Positions 19,390 to 28,829 are shown, counted from the first letter of the stretch. The stretch is 64,000 nucleotides of DNA from Flavihumibacter petaseus NBRC 106054 (GCF_000974785.1 NZ_BBWV01000003.1:868001-932000); one strand, 5' to 3'. Translations and numbers: made by a program. The notes: generated by a model not told the origin, from the letters alone.

Positions 19390-20214
19390 ATGCTACCAAC
19401 ACTTTCTGCCCCGGAACATATTGGGATCTCAGCACTGCGGGTTATAAGGGAAGACATTGCCAGTCGCTATGAAATCATCTGGCTCAGCCAGGGCGCTGGC
19501 CATCTGACGGTCAACCGCAACCGGAATGTTCTTGGTAACGGGCTCGTTTATGTTGTCAGCCCCGGGCAATTAAGGATGATCGACCTTTATGCTGGTTCCA
19601 CAGGGTATCATTTATCGGTATCGCCGCAGTTGTTTCATGCGGCTGACAGCAAACTGGTGTTTGTGAGCATGCTGGAACAATGCAGCAGATTGGGAAACGC
19701 CATGACCATGCAAGCTGGTGCCGACAACGATAAGGAGATTGAAGAACTGTTGCTTAAGATTGAGCAGGAAACGAAAACTGTTCACCACCTGCAACTCGAA
19801 ATGTTACAGGCGTTCTTCCGGACACTGGTATTGTATTTGTCCAGGCTGACGGTGGTTGGCCGCGACTGGCACAACACGACTAATGACCAGCGCATCGTCA
19901 GATCCTTTATCCAGCTGGTAAATAATCATTACATTAGAAAAAAAATGGTCGCCGAGTATGCACAAGAGCTTTGTGTGACAAGAAGCTATCTCAATAAGAT
20001 CGTGAAAAAAGTTTCCGGTAGCACAGCAAGTGAAATTATTCAGCAGCGGATCATCCAGGAAGCTAAAAAGGAAGCGATCAGGTCCGGTAGCAGTTTGAAA
20101 CAGATAGCCTACAGCCTGGGTTTCGACGACTGCGCACACTTCAGCAAGTTTTTTAAATCCAATTGCGGAATGAGCTTTACCGACTATAAAAAGGAACTTG
20201 AAGTTTTCCGTTAA
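19390..20214 (+). CDS. AraC-family transcriptional regulator
   Basis: The protein has 274 residues. The C-terminal AraC domain has two helix-turn-helix units: YAQELCVTRSYLNKIVKKVSG (first) and KQIAYSLGFDDCAHFSKFFKSNCGMSFTDYKK (second, the conserved signature). The N-terminal ~165 residues form a cupin-like sensor (HLTVNRNRNVLGNGLVYVVSPGQ). The effector is unknown. It lies between a histidine kinase and a sigma-54 regulator, 15 bp before the latter. Confidence 0.9.
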   Translation: MLPTLSAPEHIGISALRVIREDIASRYEIIWLSQGAGHLTVNRNRNVLGNGLVYVVSPGQLRMIDLYAGSTGYHLSVSPQLFHAADSKLVFVSMLEQCSRLGNAMTMQAGADNDKEIEELLLKIEQETKTVHHLQLEMLQAFFRTLVLYLSRLTVVGRDWHNTTNDQRIVRSFIQLVNNHYIRKKMVAEYAQELCVTRSYLNKIVKKVSGSTASEIIQQRIIQEAKKEAIRSGSSLKQIAYSLGFDDCAHFSKFFKSNCGMSFTDYKKELEVFR

Positions 20215-20229
20215 GATTACAGACCAGCA

Positions 20230-21618
20230 ATGACCAGCACCAAACTATTAATAGTAGAAGACCAGTTTATTGAAGCCAACAACCTGCAGATGATCCTGGT
20301 ACGCGCAGGATACACCGTGTGCGGCATCGCAAGGAGTGTTACTTCGGCGCTCGGGCTTATTGAAAAGGAAACGCCGGATATCGTATTGCTGGATATTTTT
20401 CTTACTGGTCAGCAGACAGGTATCGACCTGGCCAGGATCCTGCAGGCCAGGAAAATTGCTTTCGTTTTTTTATCCGCCAATTCCAACAGGGAAACCCTCG
20501 AAGCGGCCAAGGCAACCCATCCGTATGGGTTCCTCGTTAAACCATTTCGCGAAAAAGATGTACTGGTAACACTGGAGATAGCCCGCTACCTGCACGAGAA
20601 CAGCACAGCATCTTTCCTCCGGAATACAGCTGGCCTGGCTAAAGGAAAAAAGGAGGAACCTTACCCTTCCGTTTTGGAAGAGATCATCGGTTCCAGCCCT
20701 AAATTGCTGGACCTCCTGGCAGACCTGCGCATCGTCGCACCGGCAGATACCTCCGTTTTGATATTGGGTGAAAGTGGCACAGGCAAAGAGAAAATTGCAG
20801 AAAGCATTCATGCGCTTTCCGCAAGGAAACTCCGGCCGCTCATTAAAGTCAATTGCGCCGCTTTACCTGCTTCTCTTATTGAATCCACCCTCTTCGGCCA
20901 TGAAAAAGGTGCATTTACCGGGGCAACAGAGAAACGGATCGGGAAATTTGAGCAGGCGTCTGGCGGAACACTGTTCCTGGATGAGATCGGTGAACTGCCG
21001 GTCGACCTGCAATCAAAGATCCTCCGCGCTTTACAGGAAAAAGAAATAGAAAGGGTAGGCGGTATTAAACCAATACCCGTAGATATCCGCATAATCGCCG
21101 CGACCAACAGGAATCTTTTAAAGGAGATGTCAGAAGGCCGCTTCCGGATGGACCTGTATTATCGCCTGCATGTATTCCCGTTAACATTGCCGCCGCTCCG
21201 GGAACGCAGGGAAGATATTCCTGCCCTCGTAAATTATTTCGTCGGCCTGTACTCCCGGAAAGCAGGCAGAAATGTTCCGGAAGTGTCCGCGGGCGTGCTC
21301 AGTACCCTGGCTGCCCACGATTGGCCCGGCAATATCCGCGAACTGGAACATACCATTGAACGGGCAGTCCTGCTCACGAGGGGCAATGTGATTAAGGATA
21401 TTTATCTCTCCCAGCATTCGCGTATGCAAAACGATAATGCGGAAAGAGTCAAAACAATGGAGGAAAATGAGCGGGATCACATTGTTGCCGTGCTGAAAAA
21501 ATGCAATGGAAAAGTCTTCGGTTCCGGCGGAGCTGCTGAATTGCTGGGTATGAATGCGTCGACCCTGAACTCCAGGATCAGAAAACTGGGGATCGAAAAA
21601 AACCGGGGCATCTCCTGA
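20230..21618 (+). CDS. Sigma-54-dependent response regulator
   Basis: The protein has 462 residues. A receiver domain at 5-120 has the phosphoacceptor Asp55 (DIVLLDIFL). An AAA+ domain at about 150-385 has Walker A GESGTGKE, the sigma-54 contact loop GAFTGA (about 227-232), Walker B GGTLFLDEIGEL and the R-finger region. A Fis-type helix-turn-helix lies at the C-terminus (GAAELLGMNASTLNSRIRKLGI). Phosphorylation should trigger ATP-driven opening of RpoN promoters. The nearby TPR kinase is a possible partner. Confidence 0.93.
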   Translation: MTSTKLLIVEDQFIEANNLQMILVRAGYTVCGIARSVTSALGLIEKETPDIVLLDIFLTGQQTGIDLARILQARKIAFVFLSANSNRETLEAAKATHPYGFLVKPFREKDVLVTLEIARYLHENSTASFLRNTAGLAKGKKEEPYPSVLEEIIGSSPKLLDLLADLRIVAPADTSVLILGESGTGKEKIAESIHALSARKLRPLIKVNCAALPASLIESTLFGHEKGAFTGATEKRIGKFEQASGGTLFLDEIGELPVDLQSKILRALQEKEIERVGGIKPIPVDIRIIAATNRNLLKEMSEGRFRMDLYYRLHVFPLTLPPLRERREDIPALVNYFVGLYSRKAGRNVPEVSAGVLSTLAAHDWPGNIRELEHTIERAVLLTRGNVIKDIYLSQHSRMQNDNAERVKTMEENERDHIVAVLKKCNGKVFGSGGAAELLGMNASTLNSRIRKLGIEKNRGIS

Positions 21619-21625
21619 GCGCCGT

Positions 21626-22162
21626 TTACCGCGTGAACATCGGCAATGGATTCAATGGATGTTTCAGCAGGTTTTTGCCCAGTTTTCTCAGCAGGAACAT
21701 ATGAAATCCCAGGTTAGGCAATTGTTCCCTGTTTTCACGGATCCTGCTTCTTGTAGCCCCGAATGCCAGCACACCCAGTGAAACATCTATCCAGTCCGCC
21801 TTTCGGAATACCTCCACTGTTTCTTTATACAGGCGATTGTACCGGGTGATCTTGTGATGCCAGTAGATCATCAGGGTAATCTCCGCTATCCAGTCTTTTT
21901 TGCCAATACCGGCAAGGTATTCGCAGGCCACCGCGATAGAAGGTTGCAGGTAATCAATGGTGTTATTGGTCCAGATACCGATATCATGAAACACCGCAGC
22001 ATAGGCATATTTGTCCTGGTTGCCGGGTTGCTGATCCAGCAGCAGGCAATTCCTGTATACCCGGGTAACATGATTCCGGTAGCGGTAAAAATCCTTACCG
22101 ATAACAGGCTGATACTTTGCGAGCAGCTCGTCTATGATCAGGTTATTTTGACCGGTAGTCAT
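21626..22162 (-). CDS. HD-domain protein
   Basis: The protein has 178 residues from the Met at 22162 (MTTGQNN). Metal ligands of the HD fold are present: an early His (YRNHVTRVYR), the HD pair in AVFHDIGIW, and the later helix with His (YWHHKITRY). HD proteins hydrolyse phosphoester bonds of nucleotides. The specific substrate is unknown. The chosen start overlaps the end of the upstream hydrolase gene by 20 bp; a longer frame reaches 22228 with a Cys-rich leader that looks non-native. Confidence 0.7.
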   Translation of the reverse strand: MTTGQNNLIIDELLAKYQPVIGKDFYRYRNHVTRVYRNCLLLDQQPGNQDKYAYAAVFHDIGIWTNNTIDYLQPSIAVACEYLAGIGKKDWIAEITLMIYWHHKITRYNRLYKETVEVFRKADWIDVSLGVLAFGATRSRIRENREQLPNLGFHMFLLRKLGKNLLKHPLNPLPMFTR

Positions 22163-23081
22163 GGTGCTGCTGTATGAATCCATGGATAAGCCGGAACGAC
22201 AGCAAAGGATACTGATCCTGTGGGGCATGCCCCGCCGACGGGTACACGCTGATAAAAAGATTCGGCATGCTTCCCGTCATCGCGTACCAGTTCTGGACCG
22301 GGAAGGAGATATCATGATCGCCGCAAAGCGCCAGTACCGGTATGTTCAGCTTTCCCAGTTTTTCGCGGGTATTATTCTGATCAGCCCTGTAATCCGCAGC
22401 TGCTTTGAAATACCTTGGCCATACCTCCGGTGGTACTGGTTTATCCAGGTCCGTTTTCCGCAGGGCGATCCGGTCGAAACTTTCACGGGCCTTTTCCCGG
22501 CTGGTGGCAGATGCCGGCTCGTAAAAGAGAATCTCAAAATCCTTAAGGTCATTGACAACATGAGATGCTGTCTCAATGAACAGGGGATCGAGTTTGTGCT
22601 CATTGGCACCGGCGGGACCGGTTCCGATGAGGATAAGTTGCGTCACCATATCGGGGTGGTGAACGGCGAAGGTTTGCGCAACGGCGCCACCGAAGGACCA
22701 TCCGCCCAGTATAAATCGCGATAGCTTCAGGTGTTTTGCCAGGTCGCGGACGTCGTTTGCCACTGACGCAATTTCCAGCGGGAGTTCCCCGGTGGATAAT
22801 CCCACGCCGGAATAATCAAAAAGAATCACTTTGTAATGGGCAGACAACTGGTCGATGAATATTGGATCCCAGGAATCCAGTATACCCCGGAAACGGTTGC
22901 AGAGGATGAATGGTTCCCCATTTCCGACCGTGCGGTACGCCAGGTTTCTTCCGGGCAGGGTGGCAAAGGTTGTTTGGGCAGCGAGTGTCGGTGATGCAGC
23001 TGGATTGAACATGGTGGATGTTTTTTGCGCCATCAGTTGTGCCTGCAGGAACAGCAGTGTGATCAATAATATCCTTCTCAT
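22143..23081 (-). CDS. Exported alpha/beta hydrolase
   Basis: The protein has 312 residues from Met 23081 (MRRILLITLLFLQAQLMAQ, a signal peptide). The nucleophile elbow is GGWSFGG (about residue 118), the acid lies in LCGDHDISF and the His in SAGHAPQDQYP. The start at 23141 adds a non-signal leader and is disfavoured. Likely a periplasmic esterase or haloperoxidase-like hydrolase of unknown substrate. It overlaps the HD gene slightly and they are probably one transcript. Confidence 0.83.
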   Translation of the reverse strand: MRRILLITLLFLQAQLMAQKTSTMFNPAASPTLAAQTTFATLPGRNLAYRTVGNGEPFILCNRFRGILDSWDPIFIDQLSAHYKVILFDYSGVGLSTGELPLEIASVANDVRDLAKHLKLSRFILGGWSFGGAVAQTFAVHHPDMVTQLILIGTGPAGANEHKLDPLFIETASHVVNDLKDFEILFYEPASATSREKARESFDRIALRKTDLDKPVPPEVWPRYFKAAADYRADQNNTREKLGKLNIPVLALCGDHDISFPVQNWYAMTGSMPNLFISVYPSAGHAPQDQYPLLSFRLIHGFIQQHHDYRSK

Positions 23082-23211
23082 ACAAATTAGCTTTTTTAAT
23101 GCTGATAGTGTAAAACTACCGGCAGCTTCCTGTAGGGTCAATGGTCAGACAAGGCGCATTGATGTATAAAAAGGAGGTCTCCTCTGTACAGCAGTTGATG
23201 TCTTTTGTCTA

Positions 23212-23242
23212 TTGACCCGCCTCGCTGGTGAAAATAGTTTTG
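23212..23242 (+). promoter_or_regulatory. Candidate promoter for hydrolase gene
   Basis: TAGTTTTG at 23235-23242 fits TAnnTTTG and a TTG at 23212 fits the -33 element with normal spacing. The start codon at 23260 lies 17 bases beyond the -7 element. It supports the start at 23260 rather than 23212. Confidence 0.45.
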
Positions 23243-23259
23243 TCGGAAACTCAGCCATC

Positions 23260-24039
23260 ATGTCAAAGATCAGATCAAAGACCATCGTAATGATTACCGG
23301 CGCTTATGTGAGTCATGCCTGCTGGAATGACTGGAGACATTTTTTTGAAGGGTATGGTTATACGGTCATTACCCCGCCGTGGCCCCATAAAGAGGCCGAC
23401 GCAGCAACACTGCGGTTAAATCATCCTGACAGGGAACTCGCTTCACTGACCATGCAGCAGACGATCGACAGTTATATTGACGTGATCAATGGTCTTTCCG
23501 AAAAACCGATCCTGATGGGTCATTCTTTTGGTGGCCTATTTGCCCAGGTGCTGCTGAACAGGGGATATGGCGCTGCCGCAGTTGCCATTCACGCCGTTCC
23601 GCCGCAGGGAATATTTCCGTATGAATTTTCTTTCCTGAAATCCAATGCAGCCACACTGGGCTTCTTCTCCTCGCTGGATGAACCCTACCTGATGCCATTT
23701 AAAAAATGGCAGTATGTTTTTACCAACGGTATGCCGCTGGAGGTTCAGAAAAACAGTTACTATGACCTGGTTATACCGGAATCCAAAAGAGCGGCCCGGG
23801 GCGGACTGACCAGCACAGCGCATGTCGACTTCAAAAAAGAACATCCGCCGTTACTATTACTTGCCGGCCGGCAGGACAACTGTATCCCTGCACATTTGTG
23901 CAAAAGAGTTTACCTCAGTTATCAGAACAAAAATTCCGTAACGGAATACGTCGAACAAGACAGGAATCATTTCGTGCTGGGACAGCCCACCTGGAAGGAG
24001 GATGCGAATTATATCCTCAACTGGATCCGGCGCCAATAA
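23260..24039 (+). CDS. Alpha/beta hydrolase
   Basis: The protein has 259 residues and no signal peptide. The oxyanion region is IVMITGAYVSHACW, the nucleophile elbow GHSFGG (about residue 88), the acid lies in LLLAGRQDNCIP and the His in EQDRNHFVLGQP. It looks like a general esterase. The ATG at 23260 is preferred because a promoter-like element lies just upstream. It is followed 12 bp later by a lipase lipoprotein gene. Confidence 0.82.
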   Translation: MSKIRSKTIVMITGAYVSHACWNDWRHFFEGYGYTVITPPWPHKEADAATLRLNHPDRELASLTMQQTIDSYIDVINGLSEKPILMGHSFGGLFAQVLLNRGYGAAAVAIHAVPPQGIFPYEFSFLKSNAATLGFFSSLDEPYLMPFKKWQYVFTNGMPLEVQKNSYYDLVIPESKRAARGGLTSTAHVDFKKEHPPLLLLAGRQDNCIPAHLCKRVYLSYQNKNSVTEYVEQDRNHFVLGQPTWKEDANYILNWIRRQ

Positions 24040-24051
24040 ACAATTGATGTT

Positions 24052-25143
24052 ATGAAACACAGTATCATACTACTGATAGCACTGTCCGCCTTTACCGCAT
24101 GCTCAGATGGAAATGCATCAAAGCCGGAAAACGATCAACCTAAAGACAATGTTAACATGAACAAAACAACAACTGTAGCGGATTATGCCACAGATCCCAA
24201 CATCGAAAGCCAGACAAAAGAGTTTCTGAAAGCCCTGAATGGCGGTGGCGGTAAACCATTGGAAACGCTGCCGCCAGCGGATGCCAGGAAGGTGCTGGAA
24301 GGCGCACAAACCTCGGTTAAAGTGGAAGACGGCGATGTTGAAATAGGAGAGCGGACCATTCAGCAGGATGGGTTATCTGTTAAGCTTTACACCATCCGGC
24401 CCACTGGCCAGGCCGGCGTCTTGCCCGTATTCCTGTTTTTCCATGGGGGCGGCTGGGTGCTGGGAGACTTTCCCACGCACAAACGGCTGGTGCGTGACCT
24501 GGTTTTGCATTCAGGCGCAACCTGCGTATTTGTTGAGTACAGCCGCTCGCCGGAAGTAAGATATCCAGTCGCACTGAACGAATGTTATGCAGCCACAAAA
24601 TGGGTGGCGGAACATGCTGCCGAATTAAAGGTAGACGGTAAGCGGATGGCAGTAGCTGGCAATAGTGCCGGTGGTAATCTTGCGGCAGCGGTAGCGCTGA
24701 TGGCGAAAGACAGGAAAGGGCCCGCGTTGAAATTCCAGCTGTTGCTATGGCCCGTTACGGATGCCGATTTTGAAACGGTGTCTTATAATGAATATGCTAC
24801 CGACAGGTTCCTCACGAAAAACATGATGATCTGGTTCTGGGACAGCTATATCAACAAGGAACAGCGCAGGGAAATTTATGCGGCACCGTTGCAGGCTACC
24901 ACAGAACAATTGGCGGGTCTGCCCCCGGCACTGGTACAGACTGCAGAAAATGATGTGCTGCGCGATGAAGGCGAAGCCTACGCAAGAAAAATGAATGCCG
25001 CAGGCGTCGGTGTAGCGCTGGTGCGGATGCAGGGAATGATCCATGATTACGGCCTGCTCAACCCGCTGGCGCCGTTGACGGGCGTGCAATCCGCCCTCCG
25101 CTATGCAGCGTCCGAATTGAAGTTTGTTTTATCGCAACCCTAG
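24052..25143 (+). CDS. HSL-family lipase/esterase, lipoprotein
   Basis: The protein has 363 residues. The lipobox is FTAC (about 14-17) after a short signal peptide. The HGGGW oxyanion motif near residue 130, nucleophile GNSAGGN near 202, Asp in QTAENDVLRDEG and His in GMIHDYGL are the signature of the hormone-sensitive-lipase (acetyl-hydrolase) branch. It is likely a membrane-bound envelope esterase on short acyl esters. It is part of the hydrolase cluster from 22 to 28 kb. Confidence 0.9.
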   Translation: MKHSIILLIALSAFTACSDGNASKPENDQPKDNVNMNKTTTVADYATDPNIESQTKEFLKALNGGGGKPLETLPPADARKVLEGAQTSVKVEDGDVEIGERTIQQDGLSVKLYTIRPTGQAGVLPVFLFFHGGGWVLGDFPTHKRLVRDLVLHSGATCVFVEYSRSPEVRYPVALNECYAATKWVAEHAAELKVDGKRMAVAGNSAGGNLAAAVALMAKDRKGPALKFQLLLWPVTDADFETVSYNEYATDRFLTKNMMIWFWDSYINKEQRREIYAAPLQATTEQLAGLPPALVQTAENDVLRDEGEAYARKMNAAGVGVALVRMQGMIHDYGLLNPLAPLTGVQSALRYAASELKFVLSQP

Positions 25144-25187
25144 TTGCAATCGGTTTCATATTGACCAACAACACTTAAAATGAAAAA

Positions 25188-25886
25188 ATGAAAAAACTGC
25201 ACATGCCCCTGCTTGCCCTGTTGCTCTTCACGGCCGCGATTACCGCCAGGGCTCAAAAACCTTCCCCAGAGTTGCTCACGCCTTCCAACCACACGCTCGT
25301 GCTGATCGATCACCAGAGCCAGATGGCCTTCCCCGTGGTAAACATCGGTGTGGAAGCCTTACGGAATAATGTGGCACTGATTGCCGGTGGATCAAAGATC
25401 TTCAAAGTGCCCACCATCGTTACCACGGTAGCAGAGAAAACCTTTAGCGGACCGGTATTTCCTGAGGTAATGGAATTTTATCCCAAAGCCTCGTCGTCGT
25501 ATATCGACCGTTCCACCATGAATGCCTGGGAAGATGCAAATGCTTTCAAAGCGATCACGGCCAAAGGCAAAAAGAAAATTGTGATTGCCGGTTTATGGAC
25601 CAGCGTTTGTATTGTGGGACCGGTACTTTCGGCTATTGCAGACGGTTATGAGGTCTATGTGGTCACCGATGCCTGCGGTGATGTGAGCAAGGCTTCGCAT
25701 GATATGGCGATCACCCGCATGATCCAGGGCGGTGCAAAGATGCTGACGTCCACCCAGTATGTGCTGGAGTTGCAGCGGGACTGGGCGAGGTCAGAAACCT
25801 ACCAGGCCGTAACCGACTTGTTCGTGAAGTATGGCGGCAGTTATGGTATCGGGATCCAGTACAGCCATGAATTTGGTAAACATTAA
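25188..25886 (+). CDS. Exported isochorismatase-family hydrolase
   Basis: The protein has 232 residues with a signal peptide (cleavage near ARAQ, residue 22). The cysteine hydrolase triad is visible: Asp in LVLIDHQSQM, Lys in KGKKKIVIAGLW (approximate), and the nucleophile Cys in WTSVCIVG (about residue 141). Family members hydrolyse amides such as nicotinamide or carbamates. Periplasmic location and unknown substrate. The next gene overlaps its end by 20 bp. Confidence 0.85.
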   Translation: MKKLHMPLLALLLFTAAITARAQKPSPELLTPSNHTLVLIDHQSQMAFPVVNIGVEALRNNVALIAGGSKIFKVPTIVTTVAEKTFSGPVFPEVMEFYPKASSSYIDRSTMNAWEDANAFKAITAKGKKKIVIAGLWTSVCIVGPVLSAIADGYEVYVVTDACGDVSKASHDMAITRMIQGGAKMLTSTQYVLELQRDWARSETYQAVTDLFVKYGGSYGIGIQYSHEFGKH

Positions 25887-27663
25887 ACTGCCCATCGTGA
25901 AATACTGGTTCCTTTTCTGCGCTTTTTTAATGGCTCTGCCCGTACAGGCGCAGGTAAATAACACGACGCTGATCATCAATGGCAAGATCATCACACTGGA
26001 TGATGAGCAGCCGTCAGCCTCGGCAATGGTGATCCGGAACAATAAGATCGTTTACGTAGGTTCCGCACAGGGCGCAGTGGAAAGCGCAGGAAATGGACCG
26101 CTGCTGATCGATGCAAAAGGAAAGACCATCATACCCGGCCTGTTTGACAGTCACCAGCATGTCATCAGGGGTGGCCGTTTTTATAACGCTGAACTCCGGT
26201 GGGACCAGGTCGGTTCTTTAAAAGAAGCGCTGCAACTGCTGAAAGCGCAGGCTGCACGAACACCAAAGGGACAATGGGTAAGGGTTGTGGGTGGCTGGAA
26301 TGAGTTTCAGTTCAAAGAGAAAAGATTACCAACCATGCAGGAAATAGAAGCAGCGACCGGAGATGTTCCCGCATTTGTTTTATACCTGTACGCAAAAGCA
26401 TGGTTGAATAAGGCGGCATTGAAGGAACTGAAGATCACTGCCGATACCCCCAACCCGCCCGGCGGCCTCATTGAAAGAGATGCTTCGGGTCATCCAACGG
26501 GTATGCTGATTGCCGAGCCCAACGCTTTCATCCTGTATTCCACGTTATCCCGGCTGCCGGAGTTGTCTTTCCAGGAACAACTGAATTCAACACGGCAATA
26601 CATGCGGGAATTGAACAGCCTTGGCGTAACCGGGGTGATGGATGCCGGTGGCGGCTTTCAGAACTACCCCAGTGATTACCGCGTTACTGATTCCTTGTTT
26701 CACTCGGGACAGTTGACACTTCGAATCCCCTTTTACCTGTTCGCACAGAAAAGAGGCACCGAGCTGCAGGATTATGAGCGATGGACGGAACTCGTCACCA
26801 TAGAGGGCGTGCAGGATTGCCAGACTGGCCCGGATTACCAGGTATCGGGTGCCGGAGAAAACCTGCTTGCTGATGCAGCCGACTTCGAAAATTTCCTGCT
26901 GCCGCGGCCTGAGTTACCGGTTACCCTGGAAAAGAACCTCGAGGTAATACTGGAAAGACTCGTCAAAAACAAATGGCCTTTCCGCATACACGCGACGTAT
27001 AATGAGAGTATCAGCCGCGACCTGGCTGTTCTTGAAAAAGTGAATGCCCGCACGCCGATTCAGGGGCTTCCCTGGTTCTTCGATCATGCGGAAACAATCA
27101 GTGAAGAAAATATAAACAGGATCAAAAAACTGGGCGGTGGCATTGCCATACAAAACAGGATGGCCTACCAGGGAGAATTATTCGTCCGCAGGTATGGCAG
27201 GTCAGCCGCTGAGAACAGTCCGCCCGTCAATAAGATCCTGGCTGCCGGAATTCCGGTAGGCCTGGGAACAGATGGTACGCGGGTATCCAGTTATAATCCC
27301 TGGATGTCCATTTACTGGATCGTTACCGGCAAGACAGCCGGAAAAACAGCAATGCTCTCCGCAGCGAACCAGGTGGATAGGGTCCGGGCCTTAAAACTTT
27401 TTAGTTCCGGGGGTTACCAGCTGATCCGCGAAGATCATGCAAAAGGCAAACTCCGGGAAGGCTACCTGGCAGATGTCGTCATCCTCGACCGTGATTACCT
27501 CGCCATTGACGAAGACAGCATTCCTTTCATACGTGCAGCCCTGACCATAATGGATGGTAAAATAGTTTATGGAAATGAATACTTCAGCAACCTGGCACCA
27601 AAACCGGTACCGGTTATCCCCGTATGGAGCCCGGTTAATTTTTTCCGGTCACAAATCCGGTAA
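25867..27663 (+). CDS. Exported metal-dependent amidohydrolase (YtcJ-like)
   Basis: The protein has 598 residues from ATG 25867, a start inside the end of the isochorismatase gene; a signal peptide ends near VQAQ. The metal site begins with DSHQHV (HxH, about residue 97). Later ligands include a His in FRIHATYN, a His in FDHAETI and an Asp in LGTDGTRVS. The YtcJ/exoenzyme-regulatory group of amidohydrolases is about this length. The 20-bp overlap with the isochorismatase suggests coupled translation, and the two hydrolases may act in one catabolic route. Confidence 0.87.
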   Translation: MNLVNIKLPIVKYWFLFCAFLMALPVQAQVNNTTLIINGKIITLDDEQPSASAMVIRNNKIVYVGSAQGAVESAGNGPLLIDAKGKTIIPGLFDSHQHVIRGGRFYNAELRWDQVGSLKEALQLLKAQAARTPKGQWVRVVGGWNEFQFKEKRLPTMQEIEAATGDVPAFVLYLYAKAWLNKAALKELKITADTPNPPGGLIERDASGHPTGMLIAEPNAFILYSTLSRLPELSFQEQLNSTRQYMRELNSLGVTGVMDAGGGFQNYPSDYRVTDSLFHSGQLTLRIPFYLFAQKRGTELQDYERWTELVTIEGVQDCQTGPDYQVSGAGENLLADAADFENFLLPRPELPVTLEKNLEVILERLVKNKWPFRIHATYNESISRDLAVLEKVNARTPIQGLPWFFDHAETISEENINRIKKLGGGIAIQNRMAYQGELFVRRYGRSAAENSPPVNKILAAGIPVGLGTDGTRVSSYNPWMSIYWIVTGKTAGKTAMLSAANQVDRVRALKLFSSGGYQLIREDHAKGKLREGYLADVVILDRDYLAIDEDSIPFIRAALTIMDGKIVYGNEYFSNLAPKPVPVIPVWSPVNFFRSQIR

Positions 27664-27725
27664 TAACGGAAAATGTAAGTTTGCAGGTGAAAAGAAAAAG
27701 CGTTGGTTAATTTAAATCTGTCAAG

Positions 27726-28109
27726 ATGAACCAGCAGGAAATTGATCAGATCTGCAGGCTTGAACCTGATGCCAGGTACCGGTATGCCATCAGGCGGATT
27801 GCAGATGCTGAACAGGTCTGCGTGCTGCGGGACGAAGACGATCAGTTTGCTTTGTCTGAAGCAGACGGCCGTGCCGTCATTAAGATCTGGCCGGCCGCCG
27901 AATTCGCGCTGGCTTTAAGAAAAGGGGAGTGGGAAGACAATGAAGCATATTCCTTTAACCTGAACGAGATGGAAGACGTGTTGTTTCCACTGATCCGGGA
28001 CAATGATTACCTGATTGACGTGTTTCCGGTTGAAGGCAAACCGGGGGTGGTGGTCACCCTTGATCAGCTGGTAAAGGATCTGAATGATGAGCTGGATAAA
28101 TACAAGTAG
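27726..28109 (+). CDS. DUF2750-type protein
   Basis: The protein has 127 residues, acidic and soluble. The sequence pattern (RYRYAIRRIADAEQVCVLRDEDDQFALSEADGRAVIKIWP, shown here only by its elements: CVLRD, FALSE, IKIWP, then LIDVFPVEGKPGVVV) matches the DUF2750 group of unknown function. It stands alone with a possible TAAGTTTG -7 element at 27676-27683. Confidence 0.75.
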   Translation: MNQQEIDQICRLEPDARYRYAIRRIADAEQVCVLRDEDDQFALSEADGRAVIKIWPAAEFALALRKGEWEDNEAYSFNLNEMEDVLFPLIRDNDYLIDVFPVEGKPGVVVTLDQLVKDLNDELDKYK

Positions 28110-28117
28110 AAATGTTT

Positions 28118-28417
28118 TTATTCATAACGGCGGTTCCTTAAATCCATGAGCATATGAAGTATTCTTACTACTTCAATTTTGTCCCTATTAATGTTCCGGT
28201 AAAAAATGATATGCTGTCCGATCCTATAGCCTGAAAGTGCTTCCTGTATTTCCGGGTAGACTTTCCCGATAACTTTTTTGGCTGCTAATTCCTGGCATGC
28301 ATCGATTAGCATGTAATAATAATTGTCAGCCTGAATTTCTGACCAGGTTTCGACAGAATATTTCCAGATTGTTGAAAGGTCTTCCAAAGCCTTTCTGGAC
28401 AAAACAAATTTAGCCAT
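28118..28417 (-). CDS. ParE/RelE-type toxin
   Basis: The protein has 99 residues. It begins MAKFVLSRKALEDLSTIW and has the compact RelE/ParE fold pattern (GYRIGQHIIFYRNINRDKIEVVRILHMLMDLRNR). The length, the 8-bp overlap with the antitoxin gene upstream and the antitoxin type all point to a ParDE module, which usually targets gyrase. The active target is not proven by sequence. Confidence 0.88.
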   Translation of the reverse strand: MAKFVLSRKALEDLSTIWKYSVETWSEIQADNYYYMLIDACQELAAKKVIGKVYPEIQEALSGYRIGQHIIFYRNINRDKIEVVRILHMLMDLRNRRYE

Positions 28418-28661
28418 TCTCGCGCCTGGCAGCTTTTAATTTTGAAAGGTGCTGCTTCGCATCAAAATTATCAACTGTGCCACTTTCAATACCTTCCACA
28501 ATGGCCTTTTTTAACGTGGTGATTTTACGCTCTTCTTCCTCAAGCAGGCGAAGACCGGCGCGAATGACTTCGCTGGCATTCTTGAATCGACCTGTCGAGA
28601 TACGTTTGTCAATAAAGTCTTCAAAATGGTCTCCCAGTGAAATGGATGTATTTCGTCCCAT
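28410..28661 (-). CDS. ParD-type antitoxin
   Basis: The protein has 83 residues. The N-terminus MGRNTSISLGDHFEDFIDKRISTGRFKNASEVIRAGL (given by its parts: TSISLG, FIDKRI, ASEVIRAGLRLLEEEE) is a ribbon-helix-helix domain of the ParD/CopG type. The acidic C-terminus should bind the toxin. Gene order (antitoxin first, 8-bp overlap) is standard. It lies directly downstream of a perfect operator palindrome. Confidence 0.9.
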   Translation of the reverse strand: MGRNTSISLGDHFEDFIDKRISTGRFKNASEVIRAGLRLLEEEERKITTLKKAIVEGIESGTVDNFDAKQHLSKLKAARRENG

Positions 28662-28665
28662 ATGG

Positions 28666-28712
28666 CAAATATAGCGTTTCCGATAAAGTTACCAATAATT
28701 GGTAACTTTATC
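28666..28712 (-). promoter_or_regulatory. parDE promoter with perfect 31-bp palindromic operator
   Basis: A perfect palindrome occupies 28682-28712: arms GATAAAGTTACCAAT and ATTGGTAACTTTATC around one central base. On the minus strand TATATTTG (28673-28666) fits the -7 consensus and ends five bases before the ATG, so the message is near-leaderless. The palindrome covers the expected -33 zone, so bound ParD would block transcription. Confidence 0.75.
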
Positions 28713-28829
28713 AGAATACTTGTAGAAGGCAGTATCTGGCTGGTGGCCTGACAAGCTGAAAAGTACATTTTGTACAAACAGGTCATTTTTGTTCTATTTC
28801 AACAATTGTCCCGTCGATAGCATTGCGGT

